From Lysobacterales bacterium (GTDB lineage Bacteria > Pseudomonadota > Gammaproteobacteria > Xanthomonadales > SZUA-38), in the NCBI GenBank assembly GCA_028285525.1, contig JANQOZ010000122.1, positions 53,026 to 117,025 on the forward strand: DNA of 64,000 bases, given 5' to 3'. The notes beneath the pieces were generated by a model. The model saw only the letters and a program-made list of their open reading frames with translations. It was not told the origin of the DNA and ran no database searches. Below are positions 55,318 to 63,438 of the stretch, piece by piece. The number at the start of each line of letters is the position of its first letter. Position 1 is the first letter of the stretch. The position numbers were made by a program, and so were the translations under genes.

Positions 55318-56010
55318 ATGTCGAATCTGGGACCTGATGATAGAGATCTGATAAAGGGCTATATCTTTTCGCAGATGGTTATCCCCATAGGATTTGCGGG
55401 GGTGCTAGGGGGTGCGATGGGTTGGTTCATTAACGATATCGCGAAACGGGAGGCATACATGGACGCCTATCAACAAACACAGGAAGACATATTGAAGAAT
55501 TTTCGAGCGGCGTTGACGGCAGAGCAAAACGCAGCGAGTGCCGAAAAAGAGATATCCGAGTCGAAACTAAAGATGGAGCAGTCGCTGAACACGGTCGAGG
55601 CCATCGTCGCGAGAGTAGAAGGGTCGAAAGAGCTATTGGACTCCATTGATGGGCAGATGGAGAAAATCGCGTTAGCGGCAATTCAGAATCCAGAATTTTC
55701 ATTAAAGGTGTCTGGCTCTTTGGGTGAGCAGATTGCTGAACTGCAAAAAGATGTTGGGGAACTGAAGGATGCTTTCGATAAAGAGTCGCCAGGGCCATTG
55801 GAGCAAGGACAGAAAGTATGCGTCGCAATAATGAGCGGTAGCTGGAGGGATGGGCTGCTCGTTCCCGCGACCTGGTCACGTAAAGAGTGCGTGCAATATG
55901 CAAAATCAAGTGGAGTAACTCACACGGTGCTCGGATGCGTTTTTTCTGACAGGGTGAGCTTCGGAAGCATTGCGGCAGGGATCCCATCCGATAATTGCGG
56001 TTGGCGGTAG
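55318..56010 (+). CDS. Membrane-anchored coiled-coil protein with Cys-rich C-terminal domain
   Basis: A 230-residue protein (ATG 55318; a GTG at 55279 would add 13 residues). A hydrophobic segment near residues 18-38 (MVIPIGFAGVLGGAMGWF) is followed by about 110 residues of coiled coil (EKEISESKLKMEQSLNTVEA). The C-terminal 65 residues form a compact domain with four cysteines (VCVAIMSGSWRDG, KECVQYA, LGCVFSD, DNCGWR). Orientation rules suggest that this domain lies in the periplasm. It follows the collar-domain gene on the same strand after 174 nt. Confidence 0.72.
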   Translation: MSNLGPDDRDLIKGYIFSQMVIPIGFAGVLGGAMGWFINDIAKREAYMDAYQQTQEDILKNFRAALTAEQNAASAEKEISESKLKMEQSLNTVEAIVARVEGSKELLDSIDGQMEKIALAAIQNPEFSLKVSGSLGEQIAELQKDVGELKDAFDKESPGPLEQGQKVCVAIMSGSWRDGLLVPATWSRKECVQYAKSSGVTHTVLGCVFSDRVSFGSIAAGIPSDNCGWR

Positions 56011-56622
56011 TAAAGAGTCTGATATTGGCGACTTGGATTGCATTGTGCTCGCCCAATCCTCTAGGTCTATTTCGGAATCGAATGGAGGCGTCAATATGTT
56101 TAAAACGCATTTTTGGCTGACCTGATTGGCGGAAATCAAATCTAATCCGTTGTCCTTTGCCTGCTGAGGCCAGAATACGATCGCACTGAGAACATTGGGG
56201 TAGTGCTGAAGCGAATGCGCTCTTTACGCCGGCGCCCACAGGGGAGTTCAAGTAGTATCTAGATTGAGAACCCGTGAACTTTTCGAATCCGAAACCCAAT
56301 AAGACTTCGCCGCCAAGAAGTACAAACTGCTTGCCTACCCCTCGAATAGCAGCACAGCGCCAAAGGCGGTCTAGCCGCTGCGCCGGGAGTAGAATATTAC
56401 TCTGTAGAGGCGCAATCGATCAGCGAATACGCATCACGACCACCGACGAGGTAGCTAGTTGAAAGGCTAAACAGCAGTTTCCTTGAGTCGCTAAGGCGAC
56501 ACAAAACAAACCGGCAGGTTAAGCTAGTGCAAAAGAAGGTTTTGTTCTTCGAGCGTCGCCCATTATGTCCTGACGCGGTTTCCAAAATTGGCGACTGATT
56601 CTCAATTGTTTCATCTCCATGC
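56011..56622. other. Gene-poor stretch in the cargo block
   Basis: About 610 nt between convergent genes. Open frames here (for example 56274-56462 rightward and 56397-56636 leftward) have no family features and biased, repetitive composition. A GGAGG precedes an ATG at 56096, but the frame closes after nine codons. It may hold the ends and terminators of the flanking transcripts, though no clear hairpin with a T-run was found. Confidence 0.4.
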
Positions 56623-57168
56623 TCACCTCCTAGCACAAAAATGCAATGCTAAGAAGGGGGGCATATTGCTGTCTGGCCGCTTAATATTGGGTGGTTCTAC
56701 ACCCTTGACTGTCCCCGTTGCAGGTAGGAGACAATCCTCGGTTGCGCAGATACCTGAGCTTGGAGTTTCTGGATTCACAGAATGCGAGTGAATATCGAGG
56801 GAAAAGAGCGAATAGAGATTTGTCTCTTCGCCGCCTCTTTCCCTATAGGTTCGTGGTTTTAGTTCTGCGCCTTCACCCACACCAACGATAAATCGGCTGG
56901 CAGCATCTTCAAACTTCACCCAGCCGGCGGGGCAGCCCGATGGAGAGTCGAATGCCACGACCCCACCCTCAGGTATCCCTCCCACTAGCTGAACTAGATA
57001 CGGCTTTAAATAGAGCCACCACCCAACAGCCGCAGCGGCGATTAACAATACTAGAGCCTTGACTACTGTTTTAGTGCTTTCGTGCCTGACCTCTTTGCCT
57101 ATCCGAGAGTGAAATTCCTCCCTGAATTGTTGTAGCCGGTTTTCTAGTCGCTTTTCATTGTCTTGCAT
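56623..57168 (-). CDS. Single-span membrane protein with periplasmic tail-collar-type domain
   Basis: A 181-residue protein. Residues 1-35 are charged and helical, residues 38-57 form a membrane helix (ALVLLIAAAAVGWWLYL), and the rest is a domain of the collar/receptor type: PEGGVVAFDSPSGCPAGW, DAASRFIVGVGEG and the closing NMPPFLALHFCARR. The last motif is diagnostic of small collar-like domains. This is the second such domain in the element, again tied to the membrane and not to a tail gene. Confidence 0.8.
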   Translation of the reverse strand: MQDNEKRLENRLQQFREEFHSRIGKEVRHESTKTVVKALVLLIAAAAVGWWLYLKPYLVQLVGGIPEGGVVAFDSPSGCPAGWVKFEDAASRFIVGVGEGAELKPRTYRERGGEETNLYSLFSLDIHSHSVNPETPSSGICATEDCLLPATGTVKGVEPPNIKRPDSNMPPFLALHFCARR

Positions 57169-57232
57169 ATGATGTGACCCATTAAACTCGATTCCATGGC
57201 AAGGCTACCTGTCGATATTCAGGACAACTACT

Positions 57233-57238
57233 GATAAT
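57233..57238 (+). promoter_or_regulatory. Possible -10 box just before the terminase gene
   Basis: GATAAT matches the -10 consensus at five of six positions and ends 9 nt before the ATG at 57248. No ribosome site is visible between it and the start, so transcription from here would give an almost leaderless mRNA. No good -35 was found 16-18 nt upstream. Confidence 0.3.
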
Positions 57239-57247
57239 ATATACAGC

Positions 57248-57787
57248 ATGCCTCGACCATCGAAATACCGACCGGAATTCGCTGAACAAGCGTTCAGGGC
57301 CTGTATGGCTTTCGGTGCTACGGATGCCGAATTAGCGGCTTATTTCGATGTCGCGGAAAGCACACTGAATAAGTGGAAGAAAGAACACCCTGAGTTTTCA
57401 GAGTCCCTAAAGCAGGGAAAGAGCGAAACCGATATCGACGTGACTGCAAGCCTGCTCAAGCGGGCCACCGGCAGCACGGTGAAGGAAGTCAAACGCCAGT
57501 ACCTGGAAGAGAACGGAGAACGCACAGGGGTAGTCAGAGTCATCGAGACGGTCAAGGAAATCCCACCGGACACGACGGCATGCATCTACTGGCTTAAGAA
57601 TCGCCAGCCTGCCCAGTGGCGGGACAAGGTGACTGTTGAGCAAACCACTGAGAACCCGGTTAGGCAGTTCTTGGAGGAGTGCTGGAGCAACCCACGCCCA
57701 ATACTTCCCACTAAGGAGGAGCGTGAAGGTACGGAAGAAACTCACCCAGTCGTGGCTGCACTCGTGGCGATGGCGAACGAAAAATGA
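57248..57787 (+). CDS. Phage terminase small subunit-like protein
   Basis: A 179-residue DNA-binding packaging protein. The N-terminus PSKYRPEFAEQAFRACMAFG leads to a helix-turn-helix (TDAELAAYFDVAESTLNKWK) and then HPEFSESLKQGKSETDIDV, TASLLKRATGST and CIYWLKNRQPAQWRDKV, the standard layout of small terminase subunits. In satellites, an own small subunit redirects packaging of the helper's machinery to satellite DNA. Its last bases overlap the ATG of the next gene. No large subunit is encoded in the element. Confidence 0.9.
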   Translation: MPRPSKYRPEFAEQAFRACMAFGATDAELAAYFDVAESTLNKWKKEHPEFSESLKQGKSETDIDVTASLLKRATGSTVKEVKRQYLEENGERTGVVRVIETVKEIPPDTTACIYWLKNRQPAQWRDKVTVEQTTENPVRQFLEECWSNPRPILPTKEEREGTEETHPVVAALVAMANEK

Positions 57788-59604
57788 AGTACACCGAAGA
57801 GCAAATCATGCGTGCCCTGCGTAATGCTCACAACGCCGGAGACTCCCACGCGGCAAGGAGGCTGGCCAAGATGCTCCGGGAGCAGCGGCAGCAATCCACG
57901 CAAAGCGGATACACCCGCGAGCAACTCGAAAGCGCTCTTCGGAACGCCCATAACGCTGGTGATGTGCAGGCAGCTCGTCAGCTGACTCAGGCACTCGTGG
58001 ACATTCGCACTCAGCCTGTGCAGCGAGCACAACCCTCGGCAGGCGAACTCGGCGGTGGCAGTATCTTCGATTCCATCGGCCAAGCGGCCTTTGGGATGAG
58101 TGACGAAATTGCTGGTGGTGTAGGAGCCCTGGTTAACGAAGGCGCCAAGCTGTTCGGTAAGGGAACGGACATTCCCTTTTCGGACGCCTACCGGGAAATC
58201 CGAGATACCGCTAGAAGGAACGAAGCAGCATTTGCTGACCGCAACCCCAAGACGGCTCTGGCTGCTGAGATGGCAGGAGGGTTAGCAACCGGTGGTATTG
58301 GCTTCGCTCGAACAGCAGGGGCCAAAGCAGGCGGGATGCTGGCAAACAGCCCTGTCATCAAATCTACTTTGCTCACAGGCCTCCAGGGTGGAGCATATGG
58401 CTACGGTTCGTCCGACGAAGAAACCGCCGAGGGATTGTTGAGAGACGCTGCTGCTGGTTCACTGCTAGGTGGCTTTACAGGCGCTGCGGTTCCAACAGTC
58501 GCTAAGGGCATTAGCAGAGCCCTCAAGCAGAATCAACTGGATGAAGCAGCCCAAGTCTTGGAGAACGCTGGCGTAAGCTCTCTGACGCGCTCACAGCGCC
58601 TTGGAAACGATGCTGCGCAGGGTCTAGAAGGCACCCTCGAAAAGATTCCTGTCATCGGTAAGCCACTGGCAGACGCTCGTCTGGCCCAGAGGAAGGAAAC
58701 CCAGAGCGCCATCATGCGAATGGCGGGTTTCCAGGCCGACGATGTTGCTGAAGGTCTGATCAACGACAAAGCCGTCAACAACGCCAAGGCAGCGTTTTCC
58801 ACGCGGTATAGCGACGCGTTGACTGGTAAGAAGCTCGATCTGGATTCCGATGAGTTCCTGGATGGCCTGGCAAAGACCGAAGCCAAGCACACGCAGTTCA
58901 TTGGCCCGAATCAGAAGCAGGAATTGAAGTCTGTTGTTGATGAGCTGATGGCAGAAGCTTCTGATGGCCCTGTTGATGCCCTGAAGGCCCACGAATGGCG
59001 TTCGTTCTTCGGTGACGAGGCATGGTCACTCAGAGACAGCAATCCAAAACTGGCCGGTTTGTATCGAGATATCCGGGAGCTACTGGATGATCAATTCGAG
59101 AAGGTGTCTCCCGGAGAGCTGAAAGGCCTCAACCGAGAGTACGGACGATTCCGGCAAGTCCAGGATACCTACGTCACCTCAGGCGGTACGGCTACGGCAG
59201 AAGGCATCATCCCCTTGGCTGGGTTGGAACGCCGCAGCAAGAAGTCGAACCTGAGAGACACCGAATGGCGGGAGCTGATGAACGCTGCCCAGCAGGTTCT
59301 TCCCGACAAGCTCCCAGACTCTGGTACAGCATCCCGCCAAGCCACGCTGAAGCTTGCCAGCAGCCTGATCGGGCCTAGTGCGGGTACTGCCTACTTCTCA
59401 GGCTCTTTGACCGGTGGGCTCGCTCCTGCAGGGCTGGCACTGGCCGGGAGAGCGACGTCTAGCCTACTTGCTGGTGGAAAGATGCCAATCAGTGATTTGC
59501 TCGGTACGGGGCCTGTACGGGCGCTGAGAGGCGGTATTTCTCTGCTGGGTAACCGGCCATCCGGGCTACTGGTGGGTCCTCCCATCTATGCTGGCGCCGA
59601 CTGA
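57784..59604 (+). CDS. Phage internal virion/ejection-type protein
   Basis: A 606-residue protein overlapping the terminase gene by 4 nt. It starts with two copies of a helical repeat (MRALRNAHNAGDSHAARRLA and ESALRNAHNAGDVQAARQLT). A long Gly/Ala-rich hydrophobic central part follows (IAGGVGALVNEGAKLFGKG, AEMAGGLATGGIGFA), then a charged helical segment and another Gly-rich end. This is typical of ejection or internal proteins of podovirus-like phages that enter the target membrane with the DNA. A satellite supplying such a protein alone would have to insert it in helper particles. Confidence 0.75.
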   Translation: MKYTEEQIMRALRNAHNAGDSHAARRLAKMLREQRQQSTQSGYTREQLESALRNAHNAGDVQAARQLTQALVDIRTQPVQRAQPSAGELGGGSIFDSIGQAAFGMSDEIAGGVGALVNEGAKLFGKGTDIPFSDAYREIRDTARRNEAAFADRNPKTALAAEMAGGLATGGIGFARTAGAKAGGMLANSPVIKSTLLTGLQGGAYGYGSSDEETAEGLLRDAAAGSLLGGFTGAAVPTVAKGISRALKQNQLDEAAQVLENAGVSSLTRSQRLGNDAAQGLEGTLEKIPVIGKPLADARLAQRKETQSAIMRMAGFQADDVAEGLINDKAVNNAKAAFSTRYSDALTGKKLDLDSDEFLDGLAKTEAKHTQFIGPNQKQELKSVVDELMAEASDGPVDALKAHEWRSFFGDEAWSLRDSNPKLAGLYRDIRELLDDQFEKVSPGELKGLNREYGRFRQVQDTYVTSGGTATAEGIIPLAGLERRSKKSNLRDTEWRELMNAAQQVLPDKLPDSGTASRQATLKLASSLIGPSAGTAYFSGSLTGGLAPAGLALAGRATSSLLAGGKMPISDLLGTGPVRALRGGISLLGNRPSGLLVGPPIYAGAD

Positions 59605-59620
59605 CCTCCGGTACGGCGAA

Positions 59621-59743
59621 ATGCCAAGCAAATCAACGACATCATCTGAACGTCAGAACCAAGCACGAACGGTCATGAAACGAGCCGCAACAATTGCCGC
59701 AGACCTAGACGTCTGCCAGTGCAGGGCTGACGCGGCATTCTAG
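59621..59743 (+). CDS. Possible small protein after the virion gene
   Basis: A 40-codon frame opens with ATG 59621, 17 nt after the virion gene, and closes at 59743. Its product is basic at the start and has CQC near the end. There is no strong ribosome site, but the spacing and codon use fit a small downstream gene. A 6-bp hairpin (GCAGAC/GTCTGC, 59699-59716) lies within it. Confidence 0.3.
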   Translation: MPSKSTTSSERQNQARTVMKRAATIAADLDVCQCRADAAF

Positions 59744-59773
59744 TCAGCAACTGCAGCGCCTATTTCTGGTATC

Positions 59774-60415
59774 TCAAACTCGAATTGCTGGCCCCAATGA
59801 CCCAATGAGTTGAGATAGGGCTTGATAGTACTCCCAACTTAGCTGGATGGTTTTCTTCCAGCTTCGTTGTCTGTATCTATCCCAAAGTGCAACCACATCA
59901 TTATCTCTGTGTGCAAACTCAGAAACTCTGATTTCCTTCAACCAAGCGCCGTTTTTCTTGGTGAAAGCTGAGAGACTTCGCTTAGCTGCGTCGAACTCGT
60001 CGCGCTGAGTTTCATTTAACGTACTATTGAAGTCCGGTGACCGTCGAAACTCATTAGTTAATTGGCCAATCTGCTCCTGGCACATTTCGTAAATATGAGT
60101 CGCCAATACTCCCGAGAAAAATCCTGCTCCTTCGTCGTGTCGTACCGCTGCAGTAAACAAATTTTCAAACTGCAGACTCCAAATCAACACATGCAAAAAT
60201 ACCTCTAGTGGGACATTGGCTTTCCCCTTGTCACGGCTCTCTTTAGCCACAGGGATTAAATTCGTGATCACCTCTTCATGAAACCGCATCGAGGCATACA
60301 TGCTCCGGAGATTGCGGTCCCAGTTGGCGTCGTTGTGAATCGAGGCAGAGCCTAACTTTAGCTCCACTGCGGCTGCGGCCTTTTCCTTCAATTCTTCTAA
60401 AGACGTTCGGATCAT
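59774..60415 (-). CDS. HEPN-like hypothetical protein
   Basis: A 213-residue, all-helical protein. Near residues 160-172 it has EIRVSEFAHRDND, an Arg-x5-His arrangement (Arg163, His169) like the active-site motif of HEPN RNases, where a typical form reads IRN-x-x-x-H. HEPN proteins are common toxins or defence effectors. The gene stands alone, divergent by 269 nt from the PD-(D/E)XK-like gene. The HEPN call rests on this single motif and the helical make-up. Confidence 0.5.
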   Translation of the reverse strand: MIRTSLEELKEKAAAAVELKLGSASIHNDANWDRNLRSMYASMRFHEEVITNLIPVAKESRDKGKANVPLEVFLHVLIWSLQFENLFTAAVRHDEGAGFFSGVLATHIYEMCQEQIGQLTNEFRRSPDFNSTLNETQRDEFDAAKRSLSAFTKKNGAWLKEIRVSEFAHRDNDVVALWDRYRQRSWKKTIQLSWEYYQALSQLIGSLGPAIRV

Positions 60416-60684
60416 GGAATTCCAAGCACTCGTATGTTCATAGTTTTGGCGCCAGACCCTACCTTAATGTCCGAGTCGCCGAGCGAATCCTAATCGACAG
60501 AAAAACTGCCTGTTAGCCCAATTGCCATGGCACGCCCTTTTACCAGGTATCTTGCTATTCCGTATTGCGCTAATGTGAATCTTGCCTAGATATTGACCGT
60601 TGCGGTAGTTCGCCACGACTTGAAGTTGCAGCAACGGAAACCCTAGAACCTACAACTAGACAGCAAGCGGGTACTCTTCTGACC

Positions 60685-61185
60685 ATGCTCAACTCATTCC
60701 AAGTCGCGATTGCTGCCGAAGCGTATGTAGCAGCAATAATGGCTCAGGCGGGGTGCGATGTATCTATCCAGTATGGCGCCAATCAGCCTGAGTATGATCT
60801 GATCGCCACCAAGGGTAATCAATTCAAAAAGATATCGGTAAAGGGCAGCAAAGATGGCGGCTGGGTTTTGCTGGCCGGCCTAAAGAAAGGTCGGGAATAC
60901 CATGAAGCGATTGACGCATGGGTAGAAAAGCATAGTGATCCCGATGTGATCTACGCGTTTGTGCAATTCAAGAACTGTCCGTTTGGCGAGATGCCACGCA
61001 TCTACTTCTGTTCAATACCCGAGGCCGCTGCGTACTTAAAAACAAGCCGTGGCGGAAATGGTTACACCTCACTTCGTGAGCGATACCAATGGTCATCTGG
61101 AATTGCCAAGGGGGCGATCGATCAGATTCCTGTCTCTTGGACGGCGTCGGAAAAGCGTATCAACACGATTTTTGGACTCGTATGA
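60685..61185 (+). CDS. PD-(D/E)XK nuclease-like protein
   Basis: A 166-residue protein with the core of a restriction/Holliday-junction nuclease fold: a helix with Glu12 (AAEAYVAAIMAQAGCDVSI), the strand EYDLIATKG with Asp38, and the strand ISVKGS with Lys53 forming a relaxed D...xxK site. Tail residues show no other domain. It could cut DNA as a defence enzyme or act in recombination of the element. The usual Glu/Gln two residues before Lys is Ser here, so activity is uncertain. Confidence 0.65.
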   Translation: MLNSFQVAIAAEAYVAAIMAQAGCDVSIQYGANQPEYDLIATKGNQFKKISVKGSKDGGWVLLAGLKKGREYHEAIDAWVEKHSDPDVIYAFVQFKNCPFGEMPRIYFCSIPEAAAYLKTSRGGNGYTSLRERYQWSSGIAKGAIDQIPVSWTASEKRINTIFGLV

Positions 61186-61219
61186 ACACTGAAGCGAAAA
61201 CCCTTGAGGCTTAGTCGAA

Positions 61220-61990
61220 ATGACCGCGCATTTATTCGTGCTTAGCCTGATGTTCGCCCAAATCACCACCGAAGATCCGGTCGCTGAATGCGAGGCGATA
61301 CGGGCTGAGCTATGGGATGACAGAAGCATGTGGCAGCTATCCGAGACATTTCCTGAAGACTCTCAACCAGTGGCGCCAGTCGATCGGTTGCATGTTGGTG
61401 AGTTCTACGTACCCATATTCGCAAGTCACATTGAAAAGATAATCTTTACTGACAGGGGCTCGCAAAAACCCGGCGTAGTCGGCATAACATCTAATCCGGA
61501 GGGCGGATCACATTTACTCCTTACTCGAACAACGATGTTCGCCAAAACTACAGTGTTAGAGGGCTACGTCGGTTTAGACCTTACGGCTTACGGCTTGACG
61601 ATCACTCCGGAGGCTCTGGATTGCGACGGCAACTTTGAAAAGTTAAAGAGAATTTCTTTCGCGCTCCTTGCAAAAAGCACAATGTCCAATGGGTGGGATG
61701 AGCTCGTTGTGTATCGGGCTAGCTGGGGATTTCTTCTAACAGGGAGACTGCCCGGTAAACGGCTGGTCGAGGCAACCTACGCGAGTGGGTATCGAAATGT
61801 AATTAACGTCCGGTGGACTTTCCCCGAAGGCGGCGAGGAACTCGATGTGAGGCTGTTCGCGCCCGAGTTGAGAAGTCAGGATACGCTGGTGTTTCCCGAT
61901 GTCAGCAAATGCCTGAGCGAATGGTCCACAACCTGTCTTCGCACGATCAAAAGTACTTATGTGAAAGAACTGATGGCTGAGGAAATCTGA
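61220..61990 (+). CDS. Hypothetical protein in the accessory zone
   Basis: A 256-residue protein I cannot assign. A weak hydrophobic start (HLFVLSLMFAQI) might be a signal. Four cysteines lie in pairs (AECEAIR, LDCDGN, SKCLSEWSTTCL). The rest is mixed alpha/beta. It starts 34 nt after the nuclease-like gene on the same strand and probably shares its transcript. Confidence 0.6.
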   Translation: MTAHLFVLSLMFAQITTEDPVAECEAIRAELWDDRSMWQLSETFPEDSQPVAPVDRLHVGEFYVPIFASHIEKIIFTDRGSQKPGVVGITSNPEGGSHLLLTRTTMFAKTTVLEGYVGLDLTAYGLTITPEALDCDGNFEKLKRISFALLAKSTMSNGWDELVVYRASWGFLLTGRLPGKRLVEATYASGYRNVINVRWTFPEGGEELDVRLFAPELRSQDTLVFPDVSKCLSEWSTTCLRTIKSTYVKELMAEEI

Positions 61991-62078
61991 GCGTGGGTTC
62001 GTTTGTTGGTTTGGAACAGGATAGCTGACCACCAAGCACTGACGCTCGCATGATGGTCAGCTGACGTGAGTCATTGCG

Positions 62079-62558
62079 CTATGGAACCTCTTCCTTCTGA
62101 ACCGGCCAATCGACTGACAGCGCCTTCGTGGTAATGCCGGCAAGCTCGCTGTAGGCCACAAAATGACCAAACCTGATCAGCGCCTCCAAAGTCCGTAGAT
62201 CCCCCATCGCGATGATTCGAGCTTCTACTGGCGCGTTCTCGTCGTCTACTACTTGGCTGAAGTGTTGGTATGAACCCACGCCTTCCTCGGCCGCTGGCAT
62301 TCCCACCTTTCTGTAGTCGCTAGCTGTTCGTTCCACATACGCTTTCCGGTTCGACCGTAAGGTGATGATGAAAACCAGCGCCCTGAAGACGCTGGTGATC
62401 ATTTTGATCGATTGGTAGGTGAGCCAGATCCCGCAGGCGACCAACCAAACAGGATTGTCCCCAATGTAGAGGGCTAGGAAGTAAGCCAGGACTGCCTCAG
62501 GTATCAACCCAACGCCGATGGCCCAGAGATACGGCCACTTACTGGTCATAGCATTCAC
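62079..62558 (-). CDS. Small membrane protein, last gene of the right-end operon
   Basis: A 159-residue protein with two hydrophobic segments near residues 10-55 (LWAIGVGLIPEAVLAYFLAL and LVACGIWLTYQSIKMI) followed by a soluble region. It overlaps the stop of the upstream gene by 20 nt, or by 11 if ATG 62549 is used. No family recognised. Confidence 0.62.
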   Translation of the reverse strand: MNAMTSKWPYLWAIGVGLIPEAVLAYFLALYIGDNPVWLVACGIWLTYQSIKMITSVFRALVFIITLRSNRKAYVERTASDYRKVGMPAAEEGVGSYQHFSQVVDDENAPVEARIIAMGDLRTLEALIRFGHFVAYSELAGITTKALSVDWPVQKEEVP

Positions 62559-62772
62559 CCTCTGGCCACCACTGGAAGCAGGTCACGGACGCATCCGGGT
62601 GGATCGCTGTCAGTACATCCCTGTCCTCCAGGGCTTCTTCAGGGGTCAACCGAATTGGCCCGATAGGTATGAATCGCCAGTAGTCAGCATCTCTCGTGGC
62701 AAACCAGTGCTTAGCGCCACCCTCGACAGCCTTTTCAACGTCAGCAGGCATCTGGCTGTAGAAGCAGGTCAT
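62539..62772 (-). CDS. Small hypothetical protein of the right-end operon
   Basis: A 77-residue protein. I choose ATG 62772, which overlaps the upstream stop as ATGA; a longer frame from 62820 would run into that gene. GGAGG lies near the start. It contains FATRDADYWRFIPIGPI and two cysteines. No family recognised. Confidence 0.6.
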   Translation of the reverse strand: MTCFYSQMPADVEKAVEGGAKHWFATRDADYWRFIPIGPIRLTPEEALEDRDVLTAIHPDASVTCFQWWPEGECYDQ

Positions 62773-62975
62773 TTTCCCACCTCCGGCTGGGCAGCCTGAT
62801 TGTCTAAGACAGGCAGCCAAACCATGTCACTCTGCCTTACGTAGGTCTCGAAGTCCTTCCTAAGGGTCAGAAGGGCGGAGTACATGGACATGTCGTCCTT
62901 ACTAAGCGCTAGATCGCAAATGAAGTCGATGTCTTCTAGTATCTGCTGGTCGAGGGTGTTTGCCTTTGCCTTCAT
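62769..62975 (-). CDS. Small hypothetical protein of the right-end operon
   Basis: A 68-residue mostly helical protein (TLDQQILEDIDFICDLALSK). It overlaps the genes on both sides by 4 nt (ATGA), the main evidence that it is real. Confidence 0.6.
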   Translation of the reverse strand: MKAKANTLDQQILEDIDFICDLALSKDDMSMYSALLTLRKDFETYVRQSDMVWLPVLDNQAAQPEVGK

Positions 62976-63265
62976 GCCGCACCTCCTTGCTTCCGGCCGG
63001 AACGAGCCAACGTTTCTATGGCGTCGAAAACAGTGTCCGCGTGGTTTTCTTCTGCCTCAGGCGTAGACCGGGGAACAAAATCGTTCTCCTGGTAAAGCTT
63101 GTGGAGTAGGCAGTCCATCTGATCGAAAAGATGGGCGAACGCATAGAAGGTGTTGGCCTTGTCCTGATCCTTGGAATAAAGCTCATCCCCAAGGTTTAGG
63201 GAATGGCCACGGCCTGTAGTTGCGAGGAAGGTGAGGCGGTCGTACGTGTCTTTGGGAATTGTCAT
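62972..63265 (-). CDS. Small hypothetical protein, first gene of the right-end operon
   Basis: A 97-residue, helical, acidic protein (YAFAHLFDQMDCLLHKLYQE). It is the first of four overlapping leftward genes that begin 125 nt inside the right repeat. No family recognised. Expression is likely to start in the interval 63266-63390. Confidence 0.62.
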   Translation of the reverse strand: MTIPKDTYDRLTFLATTGRGHSLNLGDELYSKDQDKANTFYAFAHLFDQMDCLLHKLYQENDFVPRSTPEAEENHADTVFDAIETLARSGRKQGGAA

Positions 63266-63390
63266 AACTGCTCCGTTCTAAATTTGAAGAAAGCAGCCAC
63301 GAAACAGACGAACCAGGGCTCGATACACTTCCCATGCACTTTCCGGCTTGGGGTGGTTCAGCAGGCTAACAGGGAAGTGATTGATTTTAC

Positions 63391-63438
63391 TGGTCGGAGT
63401 GAGAGGATTCGAACCTCCGGCCCCTGCCTCCCGAAGGC
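63391..63438 (-). repeat. attR: 3' part of tRNA-Pro supplied by the element
   Basis: Second copy of the 48-bp repeat, differing from 46523-46570 by one base. It covers tRNA nucleotides 30-77, from the 5' strand of the anticodon stem to the CCA end. Strand exchange probably took place in or near the anticodon loop, as is common for this integrase type. Confidence 0.88.

Larger units (their letters stand above)
46523..63438. mobile_element. tRNA-Pro-integrated phage-satellite-like element
   Basis: Two 48-bp direct repeats (46523-46570 and 63391-63438) bound about 16.9 kb. The right copy is part of an intact tRNA-Pro gene; the left is a stranded 3' fragment. A tyrosine integrase follows the left repeat, then an AlpA-like excisionase and small overlapping genes. 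A terminase small subunit and a virion-type protein are the only phage packaging/structural genes; large terminase, portal, capsid, tail and lysis genes are absent. That is the general plan of phage satellites (PICI-like), which use a helper's particles, though a prophage that lost its core is also possible. The middle (50-57 kb) holds exported and membrane proteins, visibly AT-richer than the host, and the right end an accessory zone. Excision should leave one repeat. Confidence 0.85.

Noticed and set aside
55430..56299. 289-codon leftward frame
   Set aside because: Most of it is antisense to the coiled-coil membrane protein and its composition is typical of a shadow frame.
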